A model generated the notes under the pieces. The model worked only from the letters and a program-made list of their open reading frames with translations. It was not told the origin of the DNA and did no database searches. Positions 1-7,335 of a stretch of DNA of 64,000 bases are shown piece by piece; position 1 is the stretch's first letter; every line of letters starts with the position of its first letter. A program made the translations under genes and the position numbers. Source of the DNA: Trichomonas vaginalis G3 (taxonomy: Eukaryota; Parabasalia; Trichomonadida; Trichomonadidae); NCBI RefSeq assembly GCF_026262505.1, contig NC_067208.1, positions 9,743,962 through 9,807,961 of the forward strand, in the 5' to 3' direction.

Positions 1-320
1 CATATGTGAAAGTATGGACTCATACAGGAGGTCAAAAAACTCAATATACAAATGGAGACCGTTCAAACTTTTGGCTTGGCATTCCATTTGCTGACTCAGA
101 AGACTTTATGGGTGGTATTTCAACTGTTGGTACAGTTCAAATACAATATACTGGTGACAGAGACGGTCCAGATGAATTGAAAGCAAAGAAGTTTACAAAA
201 CCAATAGCACTTTTCACGGAAGATGCTCTTTTGAAGATTCGTTCGATGAAACCTGCTTGGGCTCCTCAGATTGGCATAACGACAGCTTCCATCGAGCAGA
301 TTTTGGCAGCAGGTCAGTAA
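1..320 (+). CDS. Major capsid protein, C-terminal fragment (cut by window edge)
   Basis: The frame is open from the first bases, so the gene starts outside the window. The last ~100 residues align by eye with the end of the Maverick-1 capsid protein: an aromatic-Gly-Phe-Pro turn, a Gly-x-Thr-Ser/Val-Thr patch, then GP-x-EL followed by KP-x-x-x-F-x-x-D. That spacing matches the GPIEL...KPLIGF...D region at the end of the 524-residue protein at 4027-5601. The product would be the double-jelly-roll shell protein of the outer element. The identification rests on this alignment only. The 3' end overlaps the convergent gene at 214-633 by about 107 bases. Confidence 0.6.
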   Translation, partial: YVKVWTHTGGQKTQYTNGDRSNFWLGIPFADSEDFMGGISTVGTVQIQYTGDRDGPDELKAKKFTKPIALFTEDALLKIRSMKPAWAPQIGITTASIEQILAAGQ

Positions 321-633
321 GTTGTTCTTGAACTGACTTCTCTCCGTCAAATATTGACAGTACGCCAGTTTTGACATAATATTGTATTATAAACTTTCCT
401 TTAGTAATATCGGTCAGTTTTGAAGTTATATTTTTGTCTGCTTCAAGAACTTTCACCATTTCAGTTATACCAACTTTCTTTGCTTTATGAAAATATTTAG
501 GTTCAGCAAAGACTGCTATTCTATAACATTTTCCATTGTTTGTGTAAAGAACTATTCTGTCAATGTATTTGTATTGTTTGTGAGTATAAACTTTGTTCTG
601 CTTCAATTCAATAAGATATCCGAATACGTCCAT
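214..633 (-). CDS. Hypothetical protein, 139 aa, overlapping the capsid gene end
   Basis: A complete frame with an ATG at 633 and a stop at 214. The product has a basic, aromatic N-terminal half (many Tyr/Lys) and a polar, Ser/Glu-rich tail. No catalytic motif, membrane segment or known domain is visible. It is convergent with the capsid gene and its last ~35 codons lie over the capsid 3' end. In Maverick-1 the gene next to the capsid gene differs, so position gives no assignment. It is a real-gene candidate because of its length and its tight packing between two other genes (18 bases from the next ATG, on the other strand). Confidence 0.5.
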   Translation of the reverse strand: MDVFGYLIELKQNKVYTHKQYKYIDRIVLYTNNGKCYRIAVFAEPKYFHKAKKVGITEMVKVLEADKNITSKLTDITKGKFIIQYYVKTGVLSIFDGEKSVQEQLTDLLPKSARWKLSLCQSEEPKQVSSNESSKEHLP

Positions 634-651
634 CTTTTTATTCTAAGTAAA

Positions 652-1230
652 ATGTCATTTCCGAAAAATAGAAGCGTAAGTGTTTCAAAAGGTTTAATGG
701 CGATGGCAGATGTGAAGTTAAATTCACCAACTCAAACAAACAGTCAAAGTGTTATTGTCAATGTCAAAGACAGAGATGTTGAAGTGGGGAAACCATACGA
801 AGACGAAGATGGTATAACAATTGTTCCTGTAAAAGAACCAACATATCCTGAAGTTAACAGAGACTTAAGTTCTGTTGCAGATATTCGAAACAACTACCAA
901 CAACTGAAAGACAAACTTCAAACTCAGGAGAAGATTTGTCAAGCTTTAAGTATAATGTTAAACTTGGTTGAACACAACCCTGTAAAAGTGAACTCATATG
1001 TCATTGCACCTCATGAAGTTTTGAAAGAACTATTGAAACTTTTGACAAAGGCAGACGATATAAACATCAAAGAAATAGAACCTGACATTGGTTGCTGTGG
1101 TGTTTCATATAATGTCATTGACAAGATATACGTTATGAAAGGAGGTGAAACGTTGAACTTAAAATATAGTTTCCCAGACGTTATAAAAATATTTGACGAC
1201 CACAACATTTCATTAAAATTTATTTGCTAA
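652..1230 (+). CDS. Polinton-type protein, 192 aa, related to the 213-aa protein at 20357-20998
   Basis: The ATG at 652 follows a short T-rich leader. The frame is also open upstream, but that part is a shadow of the opposite gene. The C-terminal third shares a pattern with the Maverick-1 protein at 20357-20998: an acidic stretch, IEP(D/E)IxCCG, an I-x-x-I-x-x-(I/M) strand and a closing L-K-(F/Y) strand. The shared Cys-Cys-Gly is the clearest landmark. The N-terminal half is polar and low in pattern. Conservation between two diverged element lineages implies a core role, but I do not recognise the function. Confidence 0.6.
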   Translation: MSFPKNRSVSVSKGLMAMADVKLNSPTQTNSQSVIVNVKDRDVEVGKPYEDEDGITIVPVKEPTYPEVNRDLSSVADIRNNYQQLKDKLQTQEKICQALSIMLNLVEHNPVKVNSYVIAPHEVLKELLKLLTKADDINIKEIEPDIGCCGVSYNVIDKIYVMKGGETLNLKYSFPDVIKIFDDHNISLKFIC

Positions 1231-1233
1231 GTA

Positions 1234-2032
1234 AATGGCAGAAGACATAATGGTTTATACTATTACGACTAAAAACCCTGAGTCATATAATTCTATAACA
1301 ACAAACTATACAAAGTCCTCAAGGACGATATTGTAAACTAACCTTAAACACAATGACGACTAAAGCCTGTTTTGCTCTTTTGACACCAGAAGACTTTATT
1401 GTTGTGAATGGTAAAAAATACTCCTTTGAAGATACTTACTCAGATATACCACCAACAGGTTTTGTTGACTTATTTAATACTTTAAGTACGGGTGTAACAT
1501 GTGCTGCAACTAGAGCAGGTTTCATTATGTTTGGATGTCCGACTGAGTTTACTATTAATGATATGAGCTATAATACAAAACTTATATCTGGTTTTTACTA
1601 CCAACAGTTTCCTATAACAGGAAAAGGTGTCATACAAGGAATGTCTATTCCATTGACATTAAGCACACCAATCTTATATATTGTTTCAAACTTAGGTTCA
1701 AAGTGTTATCGAATGTCGACAGAAACTATTATGACCAAAAGATACTTATGCGTATAAACAATACTTTCTCTGCTGGTTTGCCTATTGTTCATTCGAATGC
1801 AGAATTTTCACCCTTAGTGAATTCAAACACTTTGGCAAGTATAACGTTGACATTAGTTGACGCAAACTTTGTTCCTGTAAAACTTTTATGTCCTATGTAT
1901 TTGTCAATGACGGCAGAAAGTTTCGAATTGGAAGATGCAACTGGTGAAAGTATTGTATTACAAGAACAACTTCAACAACAAATAGCTCAAGAACAACAAA
2001 TGCAACAAATGGAACAACAAAGTCAAGAATAA
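1234..2032 (+). pseudogene. Minor virion protein (relative of 19327-20103), broken in three frames
   Basis: Three open pieces lie in consecutive order: a 34-codon piece from 1234, 1353-1757 and 1703-2032. The first piece opens like the Maverick-1 protein at 19327 (a short hydrophobic strand, then a polar segment with an N/D-P-(E/N)-S/E-Y pattern). The second and third carry a similar run of strands. A stop near 1338 and a frame change between 1700 and 1757 separate them. The third piece ends in a Gln-rich tail that the relative lacks. By analogy it is a capsid accessory protein. The gene is probably inactive. Confidence 0.55.
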
Positions 2033-2063
2033 AAAAATAATATTTTTTTTTATTTTTATAAAA

Positions 2064-2369
2064 ATGTACAGAATAGATGTTTCAGATTTTTATGACTTCC
2101 AAGCATTCAGAAATATGTGTCCATTTCGAGACTATAACAAAGCAGTCGAGAATTTGAAACGTTTAGTCATTTATGTCGACTCTACCCCAGAATGTTATGT
2201 TATGAAAGAATGGGATGTAGTCTTTAACAAACCTAAAGCGACAATAGTTACAGAACAAGAATGTAGACAGAAACTTAAGAAAATAAAAGTCGTACAAGTT
2301 GGCATGAAGATGTTAGATGCTTGGGATATCTTATTGTCAAAACTTGAAGATTTTTCAGTTCGTGGTATA
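2064..2369 (+). pseudogene. SF3 primase-helicase, N-terminal part, interrupted by Maverick-1
   Basis: The ATG at 2064 follows a T-rich tract that ends TTTTTATAAAA. The first ~102 residues are Lys/Val-rich without an obvious motif. The frame runs into the Maverick-1 terminus at 2370. The same reading phase continues at 24811 after the 5-bp duplication, where the ATPase motifs are. The intact gene would have been roughly 410 codons. The small size suggests a helicase module with a short N-terminal domain, not a full primase fusion. Confidence 0.75.
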
Positions 2370-2380
2370 AGTTAGTATCC

Positions 2381-2425
2381 CTAAGTCGTGTACTGTGGCA
2401 CTGCGCGCCTCCGTACACCACTTAG
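2381..2425. other. Terminal hairpin inside the TIR
   Basis: CTAAGTCGTGTAC (2381-2393) pairs with GTACACCACTTAG (2413-2425), 12 of 13 bases, around a GC-rich 19-base loop. It sits 11 bases from the element end. The right TIR has the same hairpin at 24750-24794, and Maverick-2 has one at 51821-51865 with a changed loop. Confidence 0.75.
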
Positions 2426-2525
2426 CGGTTTTGACACTTTACGAAACCGGTAACGTATATTTTACAACACAACCATAACACCAACTTAACCTTAAATATT
2501 TACAAAACCATCTGACATATAAACG

Positions 2526-2570
2526 ACTTCACTAATGACTTCACTAATGACTTCACTAATGAATTCACTA
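2526..2570 (+). repeat. 13-bp tandem repeat in the left TIR
   Basis: About four copies of a unit close to ACTTCACTAATG. The right TIR has about one copy fewer, which explains most of the length difference between the two TIRs. Confidence 0.8.
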
Positions 2571-2637
2571 CCGTCCTCACTAAATAAAAATAACCTTATT
2601 TTTATTTTTTTAAATTTTTTAATTTCATTACAAAGAC

Positions 2638-3072
2638 ATGTCCGACTACATTTACTATGACTCTTTCCCAGAACGTTTCCGTGAACTATTCAAAACTCAA
2701 GTAAAACTGAGAAACATGCATTTTAACAAAGATAGACCCATTGACGATGAAAGAAACCCCGAATATATTACAATCCCATATGACGCAAAGTTCATTGCAT
2801 ACATTCCTTATGGTCGCAGAGGAACGAAAACTATTTCAACAAAGAACAAAAATTATTTCTGGAGCGATGAAGAAAATTGCCTTATCTACATAAATGCATA
2901 CTTAAATAAAGCTACATATTGTACAAAAGAAGGTTGGACTGGATTTGAGCTCTACATATACGACGACGATGGAAACAGACGCTGTGTATACCCATACGAT
3001 AATATGTACCATTGTTTTCATCAAGCATTAAACGAATACATAGTCAGTAAGGGTCTCATTCCTGTTGAGTAG
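2638..3072 (+). CDS. TIR-borne hypothetical protein, 144 aa
   Basis: The ATG at 2638 follows an AT-rich leader and the stop is at 3072. The product is rich in Tyr, Asp and Asn (for example an EYITIPYDAKF stretch and a YIYDDDGNRR turn) and looks like a small beta-rich soluble domain. No family was recognised. Because the gene lies in the TIR, the element carries it twice. The other copy (24118-24550) is frameshifted. In Maverick-2 an unrelated 108-codon gene occupies the equivalent place, so this is a cargo position. Confidence 0.65.
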   Translation: MSDYIYYDSFPERFRELFKTQVKLRNMHFNKDRPIDDERNPEYITIPYDAKFIAYIPYGRRGTKTISTKNKNYFWSDEENCLIYINAYLNKATYCTKEGWTGFELYIYDDDGNRRCVYPYDNMYHCFHQALNEYIVSKGLIPVE

Positions 3073-3174
3073 ATATGCTTTATTTTTGTTCTGTCATTTA
3101 TATAAAAATAAACGTTCTCGCTAAATAATAAAATAAACTTAAAAATAAACGTTGTCAGAGGTGAAAAAATAAAT

Positions 3175-3225
3175 TTAGGTGAAGTGGTGAGATTTCACCT
3201 CTTTTTTCACCCGGTTTTTCACCCA
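3175..3225. repeat. GGTGA/TCACC palindromic module
   Basis: Core AGTGGTGAGATTTCACCTC followed by two further TCACC blocks separated by T runs. Related modules occur near 13945, 15080, 23964, 38850, 39980, 40262 and 51205, mostly just past gene 3' ends. A role as terminator/processing or protein-binding site is a guess. Confidence 0.8.
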
Positions 3226-3240
3226 CTTGAATTCATTGCT

Positions 3241-3477
3241 TTATAACTCTCTTCCTTTCTCCAACTCTTCTAACTTCTTCTTAAGTTCAGCAATGTTGTC
3301 CTCATGTAATTTAATCTTTCTCAAAATTCCTTCTTTATCTAATGGTTGCTTTATCTTTCTAAACTGAACTCTACCATCTTTCATAGTATGAATGTAAAAA
3401 CCTTCTGGAATAGTTCCTGATTTAATGTATTCTACCAAAAACTTTTGTTTCATTGCTTCAGTGACTTTATTTGTCAT
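3241..3477 (-). CDS. Small coiled-coil protein, 78 aa
   Basis: The ATG at 3477 is chosen over upstream non-ATG codons in the same frame. The N-terminal half has a basic strand-rich stretch with IPEGFYIHTMKDGRVQFRK. The C-terminal half is a short Lys/Glu/Leu heptad coil (LKKKLEELEKG). The family is unknown. The Maverick-2 copy (50951-51186) has the same product, but the frame is broken by one missing T. It lies just inside the TIR, downstream of the Pro-rich stalk protein and capsid gene on the same strand, so it may belong to the virion set. Confidence 0.65.
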   Translation of the reverse strand: MTNKVTEAMKQKFLVEYIKSGTIPEGFYIHTMKDGRVQFRKIKQPLDKEGILRKIKLHEDNIAELKKKLEELEKGREL

Positions 3478-3525
3478 TTCAATCAAATAAAAATTTTAAT
3501 ATTAAATAAAAATAACATTATTTTT

Positions 3526-3996
3526 TCAGTAAGGAAACGCAGGAGTTTTACGATTTATTTGAGAAGTAGGTTCTGGTTTAAATGTTGGAGTCGGTTTAGG
3601 AGTTGACTTTTGAACAGGAGTTTGTACTTTCATAGGTTCAGGAGTCATTGAAGGTGTTGTTTGTGAAGGCGTTGGTTTTGACGTTGGTTTTGGCGAAGGT
3701 GTTGGAGTTTGTTTAACTTCAGCTACTTCAGTATTATTTACAACATTTGCTTTATTTCTTTTCAACATCATAACTGCTCCTGCTGTAGCTAGCAAACCTA
3801 GTGGGAGACCATATTTTATATAAGGACTTGACCAAATGCTATTTTTGACAGGAGCTGGTGGAACACCTAACCTTGGTGAGACTGCTCTTTACCATTGTGC
3901 AGCTCGTAAGAAATATTCAATAGGTGCTCCATAATCGTTTGGTAAAGTTTGTTTCATAGATGGTGAAGGTTCACGAGAGCTTGATGAAGAACTCAT
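3526..3996 (-). pseudogene. Pro/Thr-rich membrane stalk protein, nonsense-interrupted
   Basis: The ATG at 3996 starts a Ser-rich N-terminus. Around residue 70 is one hydrophobic segment (GLPLGLLATAGAVMML), then a basic turn, then ~75 residues of Pro/Thr/Lys repeats. In this copy codon 36 is TAA (3889-3891), where the Maverick-2 gene at 50433-50903 has CAA, so only the copy in Maverick-2 is complete. The layout (one membrane span plus an extended Pro-rich arm, directly downstream of the capsid gene) suggests a virion or envelope attachment protein. That is inference. Confidence 0.7.
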
Positions 3997-4026
3997 TTAT
4001 AAGCTTTAAAAATAAACGTTCATCCT

Positions 4027-5601
4027 TTATTCCTCACTGTCGTCAGCTGCTAAGTTATAGTCGTCAAGTCTTATTATTGGTATGCCTGACTGTCTTACTT
4101 GTATTGCAAAGCAACAATCCCTCATAAATCCAATAAGTGGCTTTGGTACATTTTCAGTTGCTAGTTCAATAGGTCCTTTAACAGACAATTTGTATGTTAT
4201 TGGAGCAGTAGATGTTTGACCTTGCTGGAAGCAAAAGTCCACTTCTGTTGGAAAACCACATACGAAATGTGTGTTGTCATAGCTATCCCATTTATGTTCC
4301 ACACTACCATCATCCACCAATGACCTCATAACATCTTCATTAAATCCTATCATATCATTGTTTGTATTGCAAGCGTTCGCAACCATTTCATAAAATACAG
4401 GTCCATATGTTTTTTCAGGTTCTGCAGGCATATTTCCATAAGCTCCCATGGAAAGCTGAAGATATTTAAACTTAGGGTTCTCAAAATTAACATAATAGTT
4501 GTCTTTCTTTCTAAATAGTGCCCAAATACTTTTAACATTAATAGGCGTATAAGCTGCTGTAAATGTTGCACTTGAACTATCTGTATTCTTTGAGAATGAA
4601 CCGTCCATAGGAATCCAATCCATAACTTTAACAGGAAAACATAAAGCCTCGTTTGTATAATGTTCTACAAGTTCTGTATAAATGTTAGGGTCTAAAGAGA
4701 ATGACTTTGGATGAATGAAACATTCATTAAAATTCATCTTTGTTCGAAATAGTTGTTGGGTTACAGTTGTAATTGTAACTGTTCCACTAGCTTCTATTGC
4801 CTTCGTTATCATAGTGAATGGTTCATTCCATGGAACAAATTTATTTGTCGGTGGATTTGAATCTGAAGCAAATGCAACTTTAAGAGTTGGATTGAAAGCA
4901 ACGATATCATTTATAGATATAGATGTGCATTGTAATGCGTCGCTACTGAACTTTACTTTAAGCTGAATGTTTCCTGCAAATGCAGGAATAAATCTTATAG
5001 CTTCTAATGGTAAAAACTTTCTAACAGGAATTCTTAAACGAAGCTTAAAATCAAATGATTTTCCTGCTGTAATTGGACCACTAACAATTTGTCCTGTTCT
5101 GCATGTTCCCGAATGACTCCATACATCTTCATGTCGAGTCTTTGAAAAAACATCTACTTTCTTTATTTGTTCGGTAGTTTGTGAGTTTGAAGTTATATAT
5201 GCTTCTTCTCTTGCGTTGTCTTGAGAATATACGATACGACCATTTGCAAGGATTTGATATCCAGCAACTGCATAGAAAGCGTCATCGAAACCAATCCAAA
5301 ATCCTGGTGGGTTTGTTTTATTGGAACCTGAACCAATTTCTTTATCTACAATAAATTGACCTTCCATTTTATACGTAATGAATGTATTGTAAAGGTCCAA
5401 CATATTTTCACCAGGAGGTGAGAGATTGAATGTTACCCATGTGTTATCTTTAGCAGTTCCAGGTTGTGATGGAATCTTTGCGTCAGAATATTTTCTATTA
5501 GTGTCACCAATTTGAACTGCATTGTCTATGATATCGAAATATGAGCGAATCTGATGAATATGCTCTGCTGGAGTAAATTCGTTTAACTGTTCGTTCTGCA
5601 T
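4027..5601 (-). CDS. Major capsid protein (double jelly-roll type), 524 aa
   Basis: This is the main shell protein of Maverick/Polinton virions. The length (524) and layout fit: an N-terminal strand region with a GFWIGFDDAF turn, a PVRKFLPLEAIRF segment followed by F-A-G-N-I-Q-L-K-V-K-F, as at the end of a first jelly roll, and then a second strand-rich half. There is no signal peptide or membrane span. The promoter-like TTTTTATCCG lies at 5612-5621 (minus strand). The Maverick-2 copy at 48829-50403 has the same length and differs at only a few residues, mainly near the C-terminus, consistent with selection on the protein. It lies beside the stalk protein and a basic 145-aa protein on the same strand. 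Capsid assignment is from pattern and context, not from a search. Confidence 0.85.
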   Translation of the reverse strand: MQNEQLNEFTPAEHIHQIRSYFDIIDNAVQIGDTNRKYSDAKIPSQPGTAKDNTWVTFNLSPPGENMLDLYNTFITYKMEGQFIVDKEIGSGSNKTNPPGFWIGFDDAFYAVAGYQILANGRIVYSQDNAREEAYITSNSQTTEQIKKVDVFSKTRHEDVWSHSGTCRTGQIVSGPITAGKSFDFKLRLRIPVRKFLPLEAIRFIPAFAGNIQLKVKFSSDALQCTSISINDIVAFNPTLKVAFASDSNPPTNKFVPWNEPFTMITKAIEASGTVTITTVTQQLFRTKMNFNECFIHPKSFSLDPNIYTELVEHYTNEALCFPVKVMDWIPMDGSFSKNTDSSSATFTAAYTPINVKSIWALFRKKDNYYVNFENPKFKYLQLSMGAYGNMPAEPEKTYGPVFYEMVANACNTNNDMIGFNEDVMRSLVDDGSVEHKWDSYDNTHFVCGFPTEVDFCFQQGQTSTAPITYKLSVKGPIELATENVPKPLIGFMRDCCFAIQVRQSGIPIIRLDDYNLAADDSEE

Positions 5602-5611
5602 GTCTTTCCTT

Positions 5612-5621
5612 CGGATAAAAA
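5612..5621 (-). promoter_or_regulatory. TTTTTATCCG promoter-like motif of the capsid gene
   Basis: The same ten bases stand ahead of the gene at 6397 and before 25778 in the outer element. Weaker TTTTTATC/TTTTATC forms precede many other genes here. It differs from the host initiator and is probably an element-specific promoter. Confidence 0.55.
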
Positions 5622-5628
5622 TATCTAT

Positions 5629-6066
5629 TTACTTCATTATTCTCACTCTTCTTCTTGGCATTCGTGGTGGAAGTTGTTTCTTGACATTTTCAATGAACTG
5701 TACATTCTCTTTTGTCTCAACTTCTTTCACTGGTGGGTCAGGGTTCTTTGACTCGGTTTGCTTTTCAATGAAATTCACGAACTTTGCAATAAGCTCTTGG
5801 TTCGTTATTGAAAGAACATCTGGCTTCTTTTCTTCTGGTTCTATTGACTTTTCAGTTTGAACAGAAGGTTTTATATGGGCTTCGTGGGCTTCGCCCTCGG
5901 TGCCATACACCTTAATGTTGTCGCTTTCTGCATTCGCTAATGGAACCTTTCTTTTTCTTACGTATATTTTACCATCTTTACTCTGACTTACGTAATAGAA
6001 AGGATGTTGTATTCCTCTTGCGTCATTTAATATAATAGACTCTCGCTCTGATTTTGACAAGCTCAT
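5629..6066 (-). CDS. Basic-tailed protein upstream of capsid, 145 aa
   Basis: The ATG at 6066 begins a polar N-terminus with RESIILNDARG, followed by strand-forming FYYVSQSKDGKIYVRKRK. The middle is a polar Pro/Glu/Lys linker and the end is a strongly basic tail (PRMPRRRVRIMK). It is 27 bases ahead of the capsid gene on the same strand. A GC-rich palindrome (GGGCTTCGCCC, 5886-5896) lies inside the frame and encodes the least conserved part (compare Maverick-2, 48370-48801, which has a small indel there). A diverged relative may be 33715-34245. The basic tail suggests nucleic-acid or capsid contact. Function unknown. Confidence 0.65.
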   Translation of the reverse strand: MSLSKSERESIILNDARGIQHPFYYVSQSKDGKIYVRKRKVPLANAESDNIKVYGTEGEAHEAHIKPSVQTEKSIEPEEKKPDVLSITNQELIAKFVNFIEKQTESKNPDPPVKEVETKENVQFIENVKKQLPPRMPRRRVRIMK

Positions 6067-6111
6067 TTTACATCGGTTAAAGTTTTAATTTTGTTTTTTA
6101 TCTGCAGTCAA

Positions 6112-6372
6112 ATGACTCAGACAAGCCCTACGGACAAGACCCAAGGGGTCATAGATGTTGAAGCATTGAAGAAAAAAATTCGCGAGCAAATTTTATCCGA
6201 ACTGAAGGAACAAAAACAAGAACAAAAGCCAGAGAGACCAAAGAGAAAACTTAGTGAAAAACAACTTGCTGCATTAGCTGCTGGAAGACAAAAGAACCCA
6301 CGTTTGCTGGCGAAGAAAGCTAGAGAAGAAGCTGAAGCAAAAGCTAAAGAAGCTGAAGCAAAGAAAGAGTAA
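6112..6372 (+). CDS. Lys/Glu/Ala-rich basic protein, 86 aa
   Basis: The ATG at 6112 is preferred over one 21 bases upstream, because the Maverick-2 copy (48064-48324) starts there. The middle has KRKLSEKQLAALAAGRQKN, a short basic helix motif of the sort seen in small viral DNA-binding or core proteins. The C-terminus is an Ala/Lys/Glu helix. It is divergent from 5629-6066 across a 45-base gap. A small palindrome GACCCAAGGGGTC at 6138-6150 lies inside the coding region. A packaging or core-protein role is possible but unproven. Confidence 0.65.
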   Translation: MTQTSPTDKTQGVIDVEALKKKIREQILSELKEQKQEQKPERPKRKLSEKQLAALAAGRQKNPRLLAKKAREEAEAKAKEAEAKKE

Positions 6373-6380
6373 ATGGTTTA

Positions 6381-6390
6381 TTTTTATCCG
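6381..6390 (+). promoter_or_regulatory. TTTTTATCCG promoter-like motif
   Basis: Seven bases before the ATG at 6397. Identical to the motif ahead of the capsid gene. Confidence 0.5.
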
Positions 6391-6396
6391 AATTAA

Positions 6397-7254
6397 ATGT
6401 ATAGACAAATACCTTTATCTGTTGCATTCAGTAGTGAAAACCCTGACGTCAAAATAAAGGGGAACATAGTAACGTTTAAGTTTCCAACAGACTGGATTGT
6501 GAACATAAATGAAGAGAAGTACATTGGCATAACATCTATGTATATAACACATGCTTTCAGAAAGGTTGACTTTATACTTCAAGTCGAGATAGAAAATGAC
6601 GAACAGTCTTTAAGCGCCCAAAACATTCACATATACAAATACTTTAAAGACGATACAACATTGTTGCAATGTATGATTTCATTTAATGAAATGTTCGAGA
6701 AAAAGTTCAACATTGAAGTACAAACTTTACAGCCTTTACGTGAGTTTCTTGCACAACTGAAAGAAGAAGGTAGTCAGCCACAACTTATAGACTTTCATTA
6801 TGAATTTAATGAAAATGAAGATGGAACTCATGACTGTCAATTCATTGTATTCTCACCATTCAATGAAGTCGCTAAAGAGAAAGAAAATCCATTACGTATA
6901 AGATTTCAAATCTCTGAACCAAATGATGATTTCAAAAAGGTTTTCAATTATGATGCAATGCTTCCGAGGAAAAATGAATTTTCAAAGATTGTAACACCTG
7001 GCATTTGGGATAGAAAGCAAGCTATATTATATTCAAACTTAAGTAAGGGAGTTGAAAATGAGTTCATTGGTCATACAAGAACTTCACCACTTCCTAACCC
7101 TAAATACTATAAATTAACTGGTTTCAATCGTGAGTTTTGGATAGACATGTTCTCCACTCATGATCATAAAGCCCCTGTTTTGCTACCTCCAGACCATAAG
7201 GACTGTCTTTACATCGAAGCACAACTCTTAAATTCTACAATAGCTGTATTGTAA
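6397..7254 (+). CDS. Minor virion protein (penton candidate), 285 aa
   Basis: A soluble beta-rich protein with no membrane span. Its last ~100 residues match, in order, the 293-aa protein at 22326-23207: a D-x-F-K-K-(V/I)-F block, GIW-(D/S)-R, a strand, a P-(N/P)-K-(Y/H)-Y turn, then V-L-(P)-(P/K)-D and a closing strand. So the two are paralogues. The Maverick-2 copy (47182-48039) has the same length with few changes. Polintons carry a penton-type minor capsid protein, and this gene or its paralogue is the likely candidate. The choice between them is inference. Confidence 0.65.
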   Translation: MYRQIPLSVAFSSENPDVKIKGNIVTFKFPTDWIVNINEEKYIGITSMYITHAFRKVDFILQVEIENDEQSLSAQNIHIYKYFKDDTTLLQCMISFNEMFEKKFNIEVQTLQPLREFLAQLKEEGSQPQLIDFHYEFNENEDGTHDCQFIVFSPFNEVAKEKENPLRIRFQISEPNDDFKKVFNYDAMLPRKNEFSKIVTPGIWDRKQAILYSNLSKGVENEFIGHTRTSPLPNPKYYKLTGFNREFWIDMFSTHDHKAPVLLPPDHKDCLYIEAQLLNSTIAVL

Positions 7255-7335
7255 ATGACCTCATGGGCTTCACCCTTGCCGCTAGCGACTTATTTTTATC
7301 ACGAATGACCTCATTGCTGACAAAAATAAATGACC

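Larger units (their letters stand above)
1..2369. mobile_element. Outer Polinton-like element, left segment
   Basis: This stretch holds the 3' end of a capsid gene, four other virus-like genes and the first part of an SF3 helicase gene. It runs off the left edge of the window. It is interrupted at 2369/2370 by Maverick-1 and resumes at 24811 in the same helicase reading frame, so the two stretches belong to one element. Gene relatives of the capsid, of the 213-residue protein and of the minor virion protein exist in Maverick-1, but are strongly diverged. The element is therefore a different lineage, not another copy. Its left terminus is outside the window. Confidence 0.75.
2370..3257 (+). 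repeat. Left terminal inverted repeat of Maverick-1
   Basis: It matches the complement of 23934-24805. It holds a terminal hairpin, a 13-bp tandem repeat, a complete 144-codon gene and a GGTGA/TCACC module. The inner border falls within the last codons of the 78-aa gene, so the 3' ends of two unrelated genes (3241-3477 and 23435-23957) share sequence. The two repeats differ in copy number of the 13-bp unit and by single bases. Confidence 0.9.
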
